Positions 33,892-43,331 of a DNA stretch of 64,000 bases are shown here, one piece after another. Both the position numbers and the translations under genes were made by a program. The stretch covers positions 329,208 through 393,207 of the forward strand of contig NZ_JAFNJS010000006.1 in assembly GCF_019024325.1 (NCBI RefSeq), written 5' to 3'. Numbering within the stretch: position 1 is the first letter of the stretch; every line of letters starts with the position of its first letter. Source of the DNA: Falsiroseomonas tokyonensis (GTDB lineage: Bacteria > Pseudomonadota > Alphaproteobacteria > Acetobacterales > Acetobacteraceae). The notes below the pieces were generated by a model, which did not search any database, had not been told where the DNA came from, and saw only the letters and a list, made by a program, of their open reading frames with translations.

Positions 33892-34833
33892 ATGCCACTC
33901 GATGTGACCGCCAAGGGCGTCTATGTGATCGCGCCCACGCCCTTCCACCCGGATGGCCGCATCGACGAGGCCAGCCTCGACCGGATGACCGATTTCTATC
34001 TCGGCGCCGGCTGCGACGGCATGACCATCCTCGGCGTGATGGGCGAGGCGCCGAAGCTGGACGGCGCGGAATCGCTGGAGCTCAGCCGCCGCATCATCCG
34101 CCGCGCCGGCAAGGCGGGCATCATCGTCGGCGTCACCGCCCCGGGTTTTGCGGCCATGCGCGCCCTGGCGCAGGGCGTGATGGAAGCCGGCGCCGCCGGC
34201 GTGATGATCGCGCCTCCAAATCACCTGCGGAACGACGATGCGGTGGTGACCTACTACCACCAGGCGGTGGAGGCGATCGGCGCGGACGTTCCCTTCGTGC
34301 TGCAGGACTATCCGCAGCTCTTCCAGGTGCAGATGACGCCAGCGGTGATCCGCCGCATCGTCATGGACCTGCCCTCCTGCGTCATGCTGAAGCATGAGGA
34401 CTGGCCGGGCCTCGAGAAGATCTCCGCGCTGCGCCGCTTCCAGGCAGAGGGCAGCATGCGCCCGCTGAGCATCCTCTGCGGCAATGGCGGCATCTTCCTG
34501 GATTTCGAGATGGCGCGCGGCGCCGATGGTGCCATGACCGGCTATGCCTTCCCCGACATGCTGGTGGACCTGGTCCGCCTGTCCCAGGCCGGTGAGAAGG
34601 AGCGCGCGCATGACCTGTTCGACGCGCATCTGCCGCTGATCCGCTACGAGCTGCAGCCGGGCCCGGGCCTGGCCGTGCGGAAGTATGTGCTGATGCGGCG
34701 CGGCATCATCGCCTCCGACGCGCAGCGGCGGCCGGGCACCGCGCTGACCGCGACCGCGCGGGCGGAGGTGGAATACCTGCTGCAGCGCCTGGCGCGGCAC
34801 GATGCGCGGGCGAAGCTGCCGGCGCTGGCCTGA
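33892..34833 (+). CDS. DapA-family (dihydrodipicolinate synthase/N-acetylneuraminate lyase) aldolase
   Basis: A 313-residue TIM-barrel aldolase. The Schiff-base lysine is K167 in CVMLKHEDWPG and the partner tyrosine is Y140 in VLQDYPQL. The GTTGE motif that binds the pyruvyl carboxylate in DapA appears as GVMGEAP (residues 48-54), so the substrate may not be pyruvate/aspartate semialdehyde and DapA proper is unlikely. Members of this group cleave or dehydrate sugar-derived or aromatic 2-oxo acids. It ends just before the tandem repeat and LacI-type operator at 34896. Confidence 0.85.
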   Translation: MPLDVTAKGVYVIAPTPFHPDGRIDEASLDRMTDFYLGAGCDGMTILGVMGEAPKLDGAESLELSRRIIRRAGKAGIIVGVTAPGFAAMRALAQGVMEAGAAGVMIAPPNHLRNDDAVVTYYHQAVEAIGADVPFVLQDYPQLFQVQMTPAVIRRIVMDLPSCVMLKHEDWPGLEKISALRRFQAEGSMRPLSILCGNGGIFLDFEMARGADGAMTGYAFPDMLVDLVRLSQAGEKERAHDLFDAHLPLIRYELQPGPGLAVRKYVLMRRGIIASDAQRRPGTALTATARAEVEYLLQRLARHDARAKLPALA

Positions 34834-34846
34834 CCGGCGCGGCCCC

Positions 34847-34879
34847 GGGGCCATCCCCTGGGGCCATTCCCTGGGGCCC
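34847..34879. repeat. 13-bp tandem repeat, 2.5 copies
   Basis: GGGGCCATCCCCT at 34847-34859 is followed by GGGGCCATTCCCT at 34860-34872 and a partial GGGGCCC. It lies between the aldolase stop and the operator. With the adjacent GGCCCC it can fold into GC-rich stems that may terminate the aldolase transcript. Confidence 0.6.
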
Positions 34880-34895
34880 GCTGCGGCCGCCCGCC

Positions 34896-34911
34896 TTGCA
34901 TACGCATGCAG
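34896..34911. promoter_or_regulatory. LacI-type operator 1
   Basis: TTGCATACGCATGCAG is a near-perfect palindrome with a central CG. Its reverse complement differs from operator 2 (38118-38133) at one base. It is 40 bases upstream of the HisD-like gene, the first gene of the operon that ends with the LacI regulator, so autoregulation is likely. Confidence 0.75.
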
Positions 34912-34950
34912 AATGCGGGCACTCTCGGCCCATCGGAAGGGGAAGACGAC

Positions 34951-36258
34951 ATGGCGACCTGGCTCAAGCGCTCCATCGGCGCCGATGACAAGGCGGCCGC
35001 GCAGACCGAGGTGCGCGCCACCGTGGAGCGCCTGCTGGCGGATATCGCAGCGCGCGGCGATGCCGCGGTGCGGGAGATGTCGGCCCGCTTCGACGGGCTG
35101 GAACGCCAGGATTCCCGCCTGACCGATGCCGAAATCCGCGCCTGCCTGGCGGAGCTGCCGGCGCGTGCCCTGGACGATATCCGCTTCGCCCAGGAACAGG
35201 TCCGCAACTTCGCCCAGCACCAGCGCGCCGCGCTGCAGGATATCGAGGTGGAGACCCTGCCGGGCGTGGTGCTCGGCCACAAGAACATCCCGGTAAACTC
35301 CGTGGGCTGCTACGTGCCGGGCGGCAAGTATCCGCTGCTGGCCTCCGCCCATATGTCCGTGGTGACGGCGAAGGTGGCCGGCGTGAAGCGCATCGTCACC
35401 TGCGCGCCGCCCTATCAGGGCCGCCCCGCGCCCGCCATCGTCGCGGCGCAGCACCTGGCCGGCGCGGATGAGATCCATTGCCTGGGCGGCGTGCAGGCGG
35501 TGGGCGCCATGGCGCTGGGCACGGAGACGATCGGCGCGGTGGACATGCTGGTGGGCCCCGGCAATGCCTATGTCGCGGAGGCCAAGCGCCAGCTCTTCGG
35601 CCGCGTCGGCATCGACCTGTTCGCCGGACCGACCGAGACGCTGATCATCGCGGATGAGACGGTGGATGCCGAGATCTGCGCCACCGACCTGCTCGGCCAG
35701 GCCGAGCACGGCCCGACCAGCCCGGCCATCCTGCTGACCAATTCGGAAAAGCTCGCCCGCGCCACCATGGCGGAGGTGGAGCGCCTGCTGACCATCCTGC
35801 CGACCGCCGCCGTGGCCGCGAAGGCCTGGGCCGACTACGGCGAGGTGATCCTCTGCGCCGACCATGCCGAGATGCTGCGCGAGGCCGATCGCATTGCATC
35901 CGAGCATGTGCAGGTGATGACCTCGGATGACGACTTCTTCCTGAACAACATGACCAACTACGGCGCGCTGTTCCTCGGCCCGCGCACCAATGTCAGCTAT
36001 GGCGACAAGGTCATCGGCACCAACCACACCTTGCCGACGCTGGGCTCGGCCCGCTACACGGGCGGGCTGTGGGTCGGCAAGTTCCTGAAGACCGTGACCT
36101 ACCAACGGGTCCTGACGGATGAGGCCAGCGCGATGGTGGGCGCCTATTGCTCCCGCCTCTGCATGTTGGAGGGCTTTGTCGGCCATGCGGAGCAGGCGAA
36201 TATCCGCCTGCGTCGCTATGGCGGCCGCAACGTGCCCTATGGCCAGGCGGCCGAGTAG
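34951..36258 (+). CDS. Histidinol dehydrogenase-family enzyme (sulfopropanediol dehydrogenase HpsN-like)
   Basis: A 435-residue protein of the HisD fold. The zinc and active-site segments are visible: [13 protein letters not shown] (Gln and His ligands), [13 protein letters not shown] (the Glu-His catalytic pair) and [16 protein letters not shown]. The N terminus [15 protein letters not shown] and overall length match the catabolic branch that includes HpsN, which oxidises (R)-2,3-dihydroxypropanesulfonate to sulfolactate with NAD, rather than the biosynthetic HisD. No his genes are nearby and the neighbourhood is a LacI-controlled importer. The actual polyol or sulfonate substrate is not known. 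Confidence 0.75.
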   Translation: MATWLKRSIGADDKAAAQTEVRATVERLLADIAARGDAAVREMSARFDGLERQDSRLTDAEIRACLAELPARALDDIRFAQEQVRNFAQHQRAALQDIEVETLPGVVLGHKNIPVNSVGCYVPGGKYPLLASAHMSVVTAKVAGVKRIVTCAPPYQGRPAPAIVAAQHLAGADEIHCLGGVQAVGAMALGTETIGAVDMLVGPGNAYVAEAKRQLFGRVGIDLFAGPTETLIIADETVDAEICATDLLGQAEHGPTSPAILLTNSEKLARATMAEVERLLTILPTAAVAAKAWADYGEVILCADHAEMLREADRIASEHVQVMTSDDDFFLNNMTNYGALFLGPRTNVSYGDKVIGTNHTLPTLGSARYTGGLWVGKFLKTVTYQRVLTDEASAMVGAYCSRLCMLEGFVGHAEQANIRLRRYGGRNVPYGQAAE

Positions 36259-36259
36259 C

Positions 36260-37024
36260 ATGACCCTGCCCCGCACGCCTTCCTTCCGCCTGGATGGCCG
36301 CCGCGCGCTGGTGACGGGCGCGGGGCGCGGCATCGGTCTGGCCGCCGCCGCGGCGCTGGCCGAGGCCGGCGCGCATGTGGTGCTGGCGGCGCGGTCGCGC
36401 GAGGAGATCGAGGCCGCCGCCGCGGAAATCCGCGCGGAGGGCGGCAGCGCGGAGGCGCTGGTTCTGGACGTCGCGGATATCGAGCACGCCGCGGCGCAGA
36501 TCGCGGCACAGCCGCCCTTCCACGCGCTGGTGAACAACGCCGGCACCAACCGCCCCGCCGCCTTCCAGGATGTGACGCCGGCGGATTTCGACGCGGTGAT
36601 GGCGCTGAACCTGCGCGCCGCCTTCTTCGTGGCGCAGGCCGTGGCGCGCGGCATGATCGCGGCGCAGATCCCGGGCGCCATCCTGCATGTCTCTTCGCAG
36701 ATGGGGCATGTCGGCGGCGCGCGGCGCAGCGTCTATTGCGCCTCCAAATGGGCGATCGAGGGTGTGGCGCGCGCCATGGCGATCGACCTCGCGCCGCATG
36801 GCATCCGCGTGAACACGCTGTGCCCCACCTTCATCGAGACGCCGATGACGCGACCCTTCCTGCAGGATGAGGGTTTTCGCGCGCAGGTGATGCAGAAGAT
36901 CAAGCTCGGTCGGCTCGGCCAGGTGGAGGATCTGATGGGCGCCATCCTGTTCCTGTGCTCGGACGCGGCCTCGCTGATGACGGGATCCTCGCTGCTGGTG
37001 GATGGCGGCTGGACGGCGGGATGA
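36260..37024 (+). CDS. Short-chain dehydrogenase/reductase
   Basis: A 254-residue SDR. The cofactor motif is VTGAGRGIGLAAAAALAEAG, the NNAG motif is LVNNAGTN, the catalytic serine is in HVSSQMGHVG and the Y-x-x-x-K pair is in VYCASKWAI. The C terminus GSSLLVDGGWT is typical. The ATG follows one base after the HisD-like stop, and the stop overlaps the LacI start, so the three genes are translated together. It may reduce or oxidise the same polyol at another carbon. Confidence 0.9.
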   Translation: MTLPRTPSFRLDGRRALVTGAGRGIGLAAAAALAEAGAHVVLAARSREEIEAAAAEIRAEGGSAEALVLDVADIEHAAAQIAAQPPFHALVNNAGTNRPAAFQDVTPADFDAVMALNLRAAFFVAQAVARGMIAAQIPGAILHVSSQMGHVGGARRSVYCASKWAIEGVARAMAIDLAPHGIRVNTLCPTFIETPMTRPFLQDEGFRAQVMQKIKLGRLGQVEDLMGAILFLCSDAASLMTGSSLLVDGGWTAG

Positions 37025-38085
37025 GCCGGAAGCGGCAGGCCACGGCGACCGACGTCGCGCGCCTCGCCGGCGTCTCGCAATCCGCCGTCAGCCGTGCCTT
37101 CACGCCGGGCGCCTCCATCGCGGAGGAGACGCGGGAGCGGGTGGCGGAGGCGGCGCGGCAGCTCGGCTATCGGCCGAATGCCATTGCGCGGTCCCTGACC
37201 ACGCGGCGCAGCCGCATCATCGGCGTCGCCGCCAGCTATCTGCAGAACCACTTCTACCCCGATGTGCTCGAGGCGCTGTCGCGCGGGCTGCAGGCGCGCG
37301 GCTACCAGATGCTGCTCTTCATGCCGGATGCCGGCCGGCACGCCGATCCGCAGTTGCAGGAGGTGCTGGCCTGGCGCGTGGATGCGCTGATCCTCGCCTC
37401 CACCACCCTGTCCTCCGAACTCGCGGACCAGTGCCAGGCGGCGGGGATTCCCGTTCTTCTGTTCAACCGCACCAGCCGCGGGCCCAGCGTCTCCTCCGTC
37501 ACCGGGGAGAATGAGCGCGGCGGGCGGCTGATCGCGGAGTTTCTCGTGGCCGGCGGCCATCGCCGCCTGGGCTTCTTGGCCGGGCTCGAGAATTCCTCCA
37601 CCAGCCGCGACCGCGAGAAGGGTTTTGCCGGTTGGCTGGCCGAGAATGGCCATCCGCCGCCGCTGCGCGAGGTGGGCCTGTACCAGTTCGAGGCGGCCTC
37701 CGCCGCCGCGCGCCGGCTGCTGGCGCGGCCGGACCGGCCGGATGCGATCTTCTGCGGCAACGACCACATGGCAACCGCGGTGGCGGAGGTGGCGCGGCAT
37801 GAATTCGGGCTGCGGATTCCGCGCGACCTGTCGCTGGTCGGCTTCGACGATACCGGTCCCGCGCGCTGGCCCAGTTTTTCGCTCACCTCCTTCTCGCAGC
37901 CGGTTCAGCCCATGGTGGATGCGACCGTCGCCCTGGTCTGCGAGATGATCGAGAACCCCGCCGCGCCGACGCGGCATGAGGTCGTGCGCGGCGAACTGCT
38001 GGTGCGCGGTTCCGCGCGCATGCCGCCGGAGGGCTGCGTCAGCCTGGGCGAGCAGCTGGTCTGGCGACCGGTGCGGGACGGTTGA
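37021..38085 (+). CDS. LacI-family transcriptional regulator
   Basis: A 354-residue repressor. The N-terminal helix-turn-helix is TATDVARLAGVSQSAVSRAF with the hinge region YRPNAIARSLTTRRSRIIGV, followed by a periplasmic-binding-like effector domain (VDALILASTTL, IFCGNDHMATAVAEVA, LSLVGFDDTGPARW). It overlaps the SDR stop by ATGA. Two matching palindromes flank its operon and the transporter operon downstream. The ligand is probably the imported compound or its oxidation product. Confidence 0.92.
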   Translation: MSRKRQATATDVARLAGVSQSAVSRAFTPGASIAEETRERVAEAARQLGYRPNAIARSLTTRRSRIIGVAASYLQNHFYPDVLEALSRGLQARGYQMLLFMPDAGRHADPQLQEVLAWRVDALILASTTLSSELADQCQAAGIPVLLFNRTSRGPSVSSVTGENERGGRLIAEFLVAGGHRRLGFLAGLENSSTSRDREKGFAGWLAENGHPPPLREVGLYQFEAASAAARRLLARPDRPDAIFCGNDHMATAVAEVARHEFGLRIPRDLSLVGFDDTGPARWPSFSLTSFSQPVQPMVDATVALVCEMIENPAAPTRHEVVRGELLVRGSARMPPEGCVSLGEQLVWRPVRDG

Positions 38086-38088
38086 GGC

Positions 38089-38133
38089 TTGCCAGCGGGG
38101 AAGACACGCGGCTAGGGTTGCATGCGTATGCAA
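38089..38133 (+). promoter_or_regulatory. Promoter with LacI-type operator 2
   Basis: A candidate -35 TTGCCA (38089-38094) and -10 TAGGGT (38113-38118) are 18 bases apart. The palindrome TTGCATGCGTATGCAA (38118-38133) begins at the last base of the -10 box, the classic place for repression. The binding-protein gene starts at 38202. Confidence 0.7.
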
Positions 38134-38201
38134 GAAGCCCGGTCCAAGCCGGGTCAGAATCGGCGCGGCGGTCAGCCGGCGCCAAGGGAGAGGGACCGAC
38201 C

Positions 38202-39518
38202 ATGGCGATCCGCCGTCGTGAACTTTTGGCCGCCGCTGCCGGAGGCGCCGCCCTGGCCGCCGCTGCGCCCGCGCGCGCTTCCGTCACCGCGACCCCCGGC
38301 CTGCGCCCGGGCAAGCCCTTCGCGGGGCAGGAGCTGAAGGTGCTCTGCGTCGTCTCCTCCCAGTTCCGCGCGCATGAGGCGCGGCTGGCGGCCTTCACCG
38401 AGCAGACAGGCATCACTGCAAAATACACCTTCGTGCCCTTCGCCAGCATGCGGGAGGCGCTGACGGCCGAGATGGTCGGCGGCGGCGGCGACTACGACCT
38501 GGCCATCGCCATGGACCAGTGGGTCGCCTCGCTGAACAACCTGTTCGACCCGATCGACGACATCGTCCGCGCCAAGAACATCCCGCTGGATCGCTGGCCG
38601 GAGGCGCATCTGCGCCAGGGCCGCGTGAACAACCGCCTGCTCGGCCTGCCCAGCCGCGGCCATGTGCAGCTGCTGTTCTACCGGCGCGACCTGTTCGAGA
38701 AGCACAACCTGACCCCGCCCGCGACCTGGTCCGCTCTGGTCGAGACGGCCAAGGCGGTGCAGGAGAAGGAAAGCGGCATCGCCGGCGTCTCCGTGCCCTA
38801 TGGCCGCGGCAACGGCCAGAACCTGATGGTCTGGTACAACTTCCTCTGGGGCCGCGGCGCCAGCCTGTTCGATGAGCGCGGCCAGCCCGCCTTCAACAGC
38901 GCCGCCGGCCTGCAATCGGTGCAGGACTATGTGGACCTGCTGCGCCGCCACCGCGTGGTGCCCGCCGGCGCCCTGTCCTTCACGGAACAGGATGCGGTGA
39001 ACAGCATGGGCCAGGGCAATGCGGCGATGCTGCCGGTCTGGTGGTGGGTGCGCTCCACCCTGGTGAACCCGCAATCCAGCAGGCTGACCGAGAGCCAGAT
39101 CGGCTTCGCACCCATGCCGTCCTATGAGGGCAAGCCGCGCACCACCTTCACCAATACCTGGGTCTGGGGCATCACCCGCCGGTCCCGCCGCAAGGAGGCA
39201 GCCGCCGAGCTGCTGACCTGGATCGCCAACCCGGCGCTGGAGCGCGAGGTGCTGCTCGACCCGCGCGAGAACGACGTGGTGGCCGTGATGACGCCGAACC
39301 TGCTGGACGAGGCGGTGAACGCCCGCTTCGGCGGCATGCACCGCTATGCCGCGGAGGGTCTGGCCCGCACCCAGAGCATCACCTACGGCCCCGAATGGCC
39401 GCAGATCAGCGAGGCGCTGGAGACGGCGATGAGCGAGGCGGCGACCGGCACCACCACCGTCGAGGCCGCCTTCAACAACGCGGCCTCCCAGGTGCGCCGC
39501 ATCATCCGGCGCGGCTGA
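38202..39518 (+). CDS. ABC sugar-type extracellular substrate-binding protein (family 1)
   Basis: A 438-residue protein with a Tat-like leader (RRRELLAAAAGGAALAAAA) and the family-1 plan: KVLCVVSSQFRAHEARLAAF, YDLAIAMDQWVASLNNLFDP and the late NGQNLMVWYNFLWGRGASLF and NTWVWGITRRSRRKEAAAEL. Members bind sugars, polyols or glycerophosphodiesters. The ATG at 38202 follows an AGGGAGAGGG ribosome site. It is the first gene of a six-gene operon downstream of operator 2. Confidence 0.9.
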   Translation: MAIRRRELLAAAAGGAALAAAAPARASVTATPGLRPGKPFAGQELKVLCVVSSQFRAHEARLAAFTEQTGITAKYTFVPFASMREALTAEMVGGGGDYDLAIAMDQWVASLNNLFDPIDDIVRAKNIPLDRWPEAHLRQGRVNNRLLGLPSRGHVQLLFYRRDLFEKHNLTPPATWSALVETAKAVQEKESGIAGVSVPYGRGNGQNLMVWYNFLWGRGASLFDERGQPAFNSAAGLQSVQDYVDLLRRHRVVPAGALSFTEQDAVNSMGQGNAAMLPVWWWVRSTLVNPQSSRLTESQIGFAPMPSYEGKPRTTFTNTWVWGITRRSRRKEAAAELLTWIANPALEREVLLDPRENDVVAVMTPNLLDEAVNARFGGMHRYAAEGLARTQSITYGPEWPQISEALETAMSEAATGTTTVEAAFNNAASQVRRIIRRG

Positions 39519-39524
39519 CTGCGC

Positions 39525-40406
39525 ATGCAGGACCGCCGGCTGAAATATGTGCTGATCCTGCCGGCGGCCCTGCTCGTGCTGGGGACGACGATCTGGCCGC
39601 TTGCCGTCTCCCTCGTCACCAGCTTTCGCGACTGGCGGCTGACGCGGTCGCTGACGCCCGGGCCCTTCATCGGGTCCGAGCATTACGTCACCGCGCTGAC
39701 CGACGATCCCGACTTCCTGAATGCGCTGCAGGTTACGGCGAGCTTCGTTGCCATCGACGTGACGCTGACCGTGGTCTGCGCGCTGGGCCTCGCCTTGCTG
39801 CTGCGCCGCGCCGGCGTGCTGCACAGCCTGACGCGCGCGGTGCTGATCCTTCCCTTCGCCGTCTCTCCGGCCCTCGTCGGCATCTCCTTCCGCTTCATGT
39901 TCAATGCGGAGATGGGCGTCTTCACCTGGCTGGCCGGCACGCTGGTGCCCTGGCTGAAGGGCTATGTCTGGCTTGGCGATCCCGTCGCCTCGCTGCTGGT
40001 GCTGGTCTTCTCCGATGCCTGGCGCTGGGTGCCCTATATGACCCTGGTGGTGCTCGGCGGCCTCTCCGCCTTGCCCAGGGAGCCGGAGGAGGCGGCGCGG
40101 ATCGACGGCGCCAGCGAATGGCAGGTGCTGCGCGATGTGACGTTGCCGGCACTGCTGCCGGTGCTGGCCGTCGTCGCCATTCTCAAGACCGTCTTCGCGC
40201 TGAAGATGTTCGACCAGGTGGTGACGCTGACCGGTGGCGGGCCGGGGCAATCCACCACCACCCTCGCCTATCTCGTCTATTCCATCGCCTTCCGCTGGTA
40301 CGACATGGGCTATGCCTCGGCAGTGGCCTGGATCCTCACGGCCATGTTGGTCTTCCTCGCCGTCTGGTACATGAAGCTGATCCTGCGCAAGCCGGGTGGC
40401 GCATGA
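39525..40406 (+). CDS. ABC sugar-type permease, MalF-like
   Basis: A 293-residue inner-membrane protein with six transmembrane segments. The EAA loop is EPEEAARIDGASEWQVLRDV, followed by the LPALLPVLAVVAIL helix. The N terminus KYVLILPAALLVLGTTIWPL is family-typical. Its start lies 6 bases after the binding-protein gene. Confidence 0.93.
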   Translation: MQDRRLKYVLILPAALLVLGTTIWPLAVSLVTSFRDWRLTRSLTPGPFIGSEHYVTALTDDPDFLNALQVTASFVAIDVTLTVVCALGLALLLRRAGVLHSLTRAVLILPFAVSPALVGISFRFMFNAEMGVFTWLAGTLVPWLKGYVWLGDPVASLLVLVFSDAWRWVPYMTLVVLGGLSALPREPEEAARIDGASEWQVLRDVTLPALLPVLAVVAILKTVFALKMFDQVVTLTGGGPGQSTTTLAYLVYSIAFRWYDMGYASAVAWILTAMLVFLAVWYMKLILRKPGGA

Positions 40407-41248
40407 GCGGCACCCGCGCCGCGGCGGCGCGCCGACGCAAGCTGGTGGTGAAGGCGGTGGAGAGCGCCATCCTGCTGCTGGCGCTGTTCCTCATCCTATT
40501 CCCGATCGTCTGGATGGCGCTGACGGCCTTCAAGCGGCCGGTGGACCTCTTCGACCTCACCGTGACCTTCACGCCGACGCTGGACAATTTCCGCACCATC
40601 TTTGCGGCGCCCTGGAACATCGGCGCCGCCGTGTGGAACAGCACGGTGGTGGCGGGGCTGACGGTGCTGATCTCCATCCCCTGCTCGACGCTTGCGGCCT
40701 ATGCCTTCAGCCGCTTCGAGATGCGCTTCAAGGGTGCGCTGTTCTTCACCATCCTGGCGACGCAGTTCATCCCCGCCGTGGTGGTGGTGCTGCCCTTCTA
40801 CCTGCTGTTCCGCGACCTCGGCCTGCTGGACACGCATTTGGCGCTGGTCATCGTGAATCTCGCGATCGTCACGCCCTTCGCGGTCTGGATGCTGAAGGGC
40901 TTTCTCGATGCCGTGCCGACGGAGTCCGAGGAAGCGGCGCTGGTGGATGGTGCGACGCGGCTGCGCGTGATCCTCGACATCGTGGTGCCGATGGTCTGGC
41001 CGGGCGTGCTGGTCACCGCCGTGTTCTGCTTCATCCTGACCTGGAACGAGTTCCTGTTCGCGCTGATCCTGACGCGCGACGATGCCGTGACCCTCCCCGT
41101 CGGCATCACCCGCTTCCGGACGGAGCGCGGCGATCTGTGGGAGCTGATCGCAGCGGCGGGAATCCTGATCTCCATTCCGATGTTCCTTTTGTCCTCCGTC
41201 ATCCAGCGCCACTTCGTGCGCGGCATGACCGGCGGCGCGGTGAAATGA
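40403..41248 (+). CDS. ABC sugar-type permease, MalG-like
   Basis: A 281-residue inner-membrane protein with about six transmembrane segments. The EAA loop is TESEEAALVDGATRLRVILD, followed by VPMVWPGVLVTAVFCFILTW and NEFLFALILTRDDAVTLPVG. ATG 40403 overlaps the previous stop (ATGA). It pairs with the MalF-like permease. Confidence 0.93.
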   Translation: MSGTRAAAARRRKLVVKAVESAILLLALFLILFPIVWMALTAFKRPVDLFDLTVTFTPTLDNFRTIFAAPWNIGAAVWNSTVVAGLTVLISIPCSTLAAYAFSRFEMRFKGALFFTILATQFIPAVVVVLPFYLLFRDLGLLDTHLALVIVNLAIVTPFAVWMLKGFLDAVPTESEEAALVDGATRLRVILDIVVPMVWPGVLVTAVFCFILTWNEFLFALILTRDDAVTLPVGITRFRTERGDLWELIAAAGILISIPMFLLSSVIQRHFVRGMTGGAVK

Positions 41249-41254
41249 GGCATC

Positions 41255-42316
41255 ATGGCTGAAGTCAGCCTGCGAAACGTCACCAAGGCCTGGGGCAGTT
41301 TCACCGCCGTGCGCGACCAGTCGCTGGAGATTCGCGACGGCGAATTCATGGTGCTGCTCGGCCCCTCCGGCTGCGGCAAGACCACGACGATGCGCATGAT
41401 CGCGGGGCTGGAGGAGCCGACGGCGGGCGATATCCTGATCGGCGGCCAGCGGGTGAACGACCTGCCGCCGCGCGACCGCGACATCGCCATGGTCTTCCAG
41501 TCCTACGGCCTCTATCCGCATATGACGGTGGAGGACAATATCGGCTACCCGCTGAAGCTGCGCGGCATCAAGGGCGCGGAGCGTGCGGCCCAGGTGCGCG
41601 CCGCGGCGGCGAAGGTGGAGCTGGAGGCGCTGCTGCACCGCCGACCGAAGGAGCTTTCGGGCGGCCAGCGGCAGCGCGTGGCGCTGGCCCGCGCCATCGT
41701 GCGACGCCCCACCGTCTTCCTGATGGACGAGCCGCTGTCCAACCTGGACGCCAAGCTGCGCGTCTCCACGCGCGCCGAGATCAAGCACCTGCAGCACGAG
41801 CTCGGCGTCACCACCGTCTATGTCACGCATGACCAGATCGAGGCGATGACGCTGGCACATCGCGTCGCCGTCATGCAGGGCGGCGAGATCCGGCAGCTTG
41901 ATACGCCGGAGGTGATCTATGACCGGCCGGCGGACCTGTTCGTCGCCGGCTTTATTGGGTCCCCGCCGATGAATCTGGTGCAGGGCCAGCACGCCGATGG
42001 ACGCTTCACGGCAGCGGGCGGCTTCCACGCCGTGACCGGCGTCGCGCGCCATAGCGGCCCGGCCGTGCTGGGCGTGCGACCGGAGGATGTGACCGTGGCC
42101 CCCGCCGGTCAGGGCGACCTCGATGCCAGCATCTATGCGGTGGAACTCACCGGCGATGCGGTGCTGGTCACCGTGCAGGCCGGCGACTCCCGCATCATCG
42201 CCAAGGCGGACCGTGCCTGGCGCGCCGAGATCGGCAGCAGCGTGGCGCTGCGCCTCGATGCGTCCCGCCTGCATCTCTTCGACGCCGCTTCCACCAAGCG
42301 CCTGCAACCGGAATGA
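41255..42316 (+). CDS. ABC transporter ATP-binding protein, MalK/UgpC type
   Basis: A 353-residue ATPase. Walker A is GPSGCGKTT, the Q-loop VFQSYGLYPHMTVEDNI, the signature LSGGQRQRVALARAIV, Walker B TVFLMDEPLSNLDAK. The C-terminal TOBE-like region includes VLGVRPEDVTVAPAGQGD, as in CUT1 family ATPases that energise di- and trisaccharide or polyol importers. Confidence 0.94.
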   Translation: MAEVSLRNVTKAWGSFTAVRDQSLEIRDGEFMVLLGPSGCGKTTTMRMIAGLEEPTAGDILIGGQRVNDLPPRDRDIAMVFQSYGLYPHMTVEDNIGYPLKLRGIKGAERAAQVRAAAAKVELEALLHRRPKELSGGQRQRVALARAIVRRPTVFLMDEPLSNLDAKLRVSTRAEIKHLQHELGVTTVYVTHDQIEAMTLAHRVAVMQGGEIRQLDTPEVIYDRPADLFVAGFIGSPPMNLVQGQHADGRFTAAGGFHAVTGVARHSGPAVLGVRPEDVTVAPAGQGDLDASIYAVELTGDAVLVTVQAGDSRIIAKADRAWRAEIGSSVALRLDASRLHLFDAASTKRLQPE

Positions 42317-43320
42317 CCGCCATGCTGAGCACCCGCCTGATCCGCTATGCGGACCTCATCCCCTGCCGCAATGCCTTCGTCGACAGCCGCACGCCCGGCT
42401 CCGACGCCAAGGAGAATTTTACGCTGATCGGGCCTGGCGTCAGCGAGAACCCGAATCAGCACGTCCATATCCCCGAAGCGCATGGCTTCAACATCGGCGG
42501 GGCGCGGCAGCCGCCGGGCTGCCTGAACAGCCAACACAGCCACGAGACTGCGGAGGTCTTCATCGTCCACAAGGGCCGCTGGCGCATGATCTTCGGCGTG
42601 AACGCCGATGAAGGCGACGTGGTGATAGAGGAAGGCGACACCATCTCCATCCCCACCCAGATGTATCGCGGCTTCGAGAATATTGGCACGGAGACCGGCT
42701 TCCTGTTTGCCGTGCTGGGCCGCGACAATCCGGGCAAGGTCACCTGGGCGCCGCGCGTCTTCGAACTCGCGCAGCGCTACGGCCTGGTGCTGCTGGAAGG
42801 CGGCCGGCTGGTCGATACCACGGTCGGCGAACGCGTGCCGGAAGGCGCCGTGCGGCAACAGCCGCCGGGGCCGGAGCAGATCGCGGCGCTGGCCACGCCA
42901 CCCGCCGAGCGCCTGCAGGGCTGCGTGGTGAAGGCGGGCGACCTGCGTGCCAATCCGCATTCGCCGCTGGCGCGGGAGGGCGTGGAGGAGCTGCCGATCA
43001 TCGGCCCCGCTAGCACCGGCGACGGTTTCGAACCGGGGCCGATCATCGGATGGTGGCCGCATGGCTTCAACCTGCGCGCCCTGCGCCTGGAATCCGGCGC
43101 CAGCGTGCCGAGCCATGTGCGGGAGGAGGAGGAGGTGATCTTCGTCCATCGCGGCGTCCTGCAGGTCACGACGCCGCAGGGCGAGATCATCATGGGCCCG
43201 GGGGATACCTTCACCACGCCGAAGGGCCTGCCGCGCAGCTTCCGCGCCAGCTCCTCCAACGGCGTCGCCGCCTATGTCGTGCGCGGCGGTGATGCCCCCG
43301 CCGCACCGCGCTTCCTCTGA
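42313..43320 (+). CDS. Two-cupin-domain protein
   Basis: A 335-residue bicupin. The first barrel (residues 60-130) has NSQHSHETAEVFIVHKGRWR, matching the H-x-H-x3-E cupin motif, and the second (about 240-325) has SVPSHVREEEEVIFVHRGVL with H-x5-E and GPGDTFTTPKGLPRSFR. Some such proteins are iron-dependent dioxygenases; others are sugar-binding or isomerase-like. ATG 42313 overlaps the ATPase stop (ATGA). It is part of the LacI-controlled operon, so probably a catabolic enzyme on the imported compound. Confidence 0.8.
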   Translation: MTAMLSTRLIRYADLIPCRNAFVDSRTPGSDAKENFTLIGPGVSENPNQHVHIPEAHGFNIGGARQPPGCLNSQHSHETAEVFIVHKGRWRMIFGVNADEGDVVIEEGDTISIPTQMYRGFENIGTETGFLFAVLGRDNPGKVTWAPRVFELAQRYGLVLLEGGRLVDTTVGERVPEGAVRQQPPGPEQIAALATPPAERLQGCVVKAGDLRANPHSPLAREGVEELPIIGPASTGDGFEPGPIIGWWPHGFNLRALRLESGASVPSHVREEEEVIFVHRGVLQVTTPQGEIIMGPGDTFTTPKGLPRSFRASSSNGVAAYVVRGGDAPAAPRFL

Positions 43321-43331
43321 GGCCGCGCCGC

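Noticed and set aside
33892..34833. Lysine-pathway dihydrodipicolinate synthase (dapA)
   Set aside because: The GTTGE motif is changed to GVMGE and the gene sits in a catabolic region.
34951..36258. Biosynthetic histidinol dehydrogenase (hisD)
   Set aside because: The start and context fit the catabolic HpsN-like branch, and no other his genes are present.
33778..36681. A 967-codon minus-strand open frame
   Set aside because: It covers the aldolase, HisD-like and SDR genes, all of which carry active-site motifs on the plus strand.
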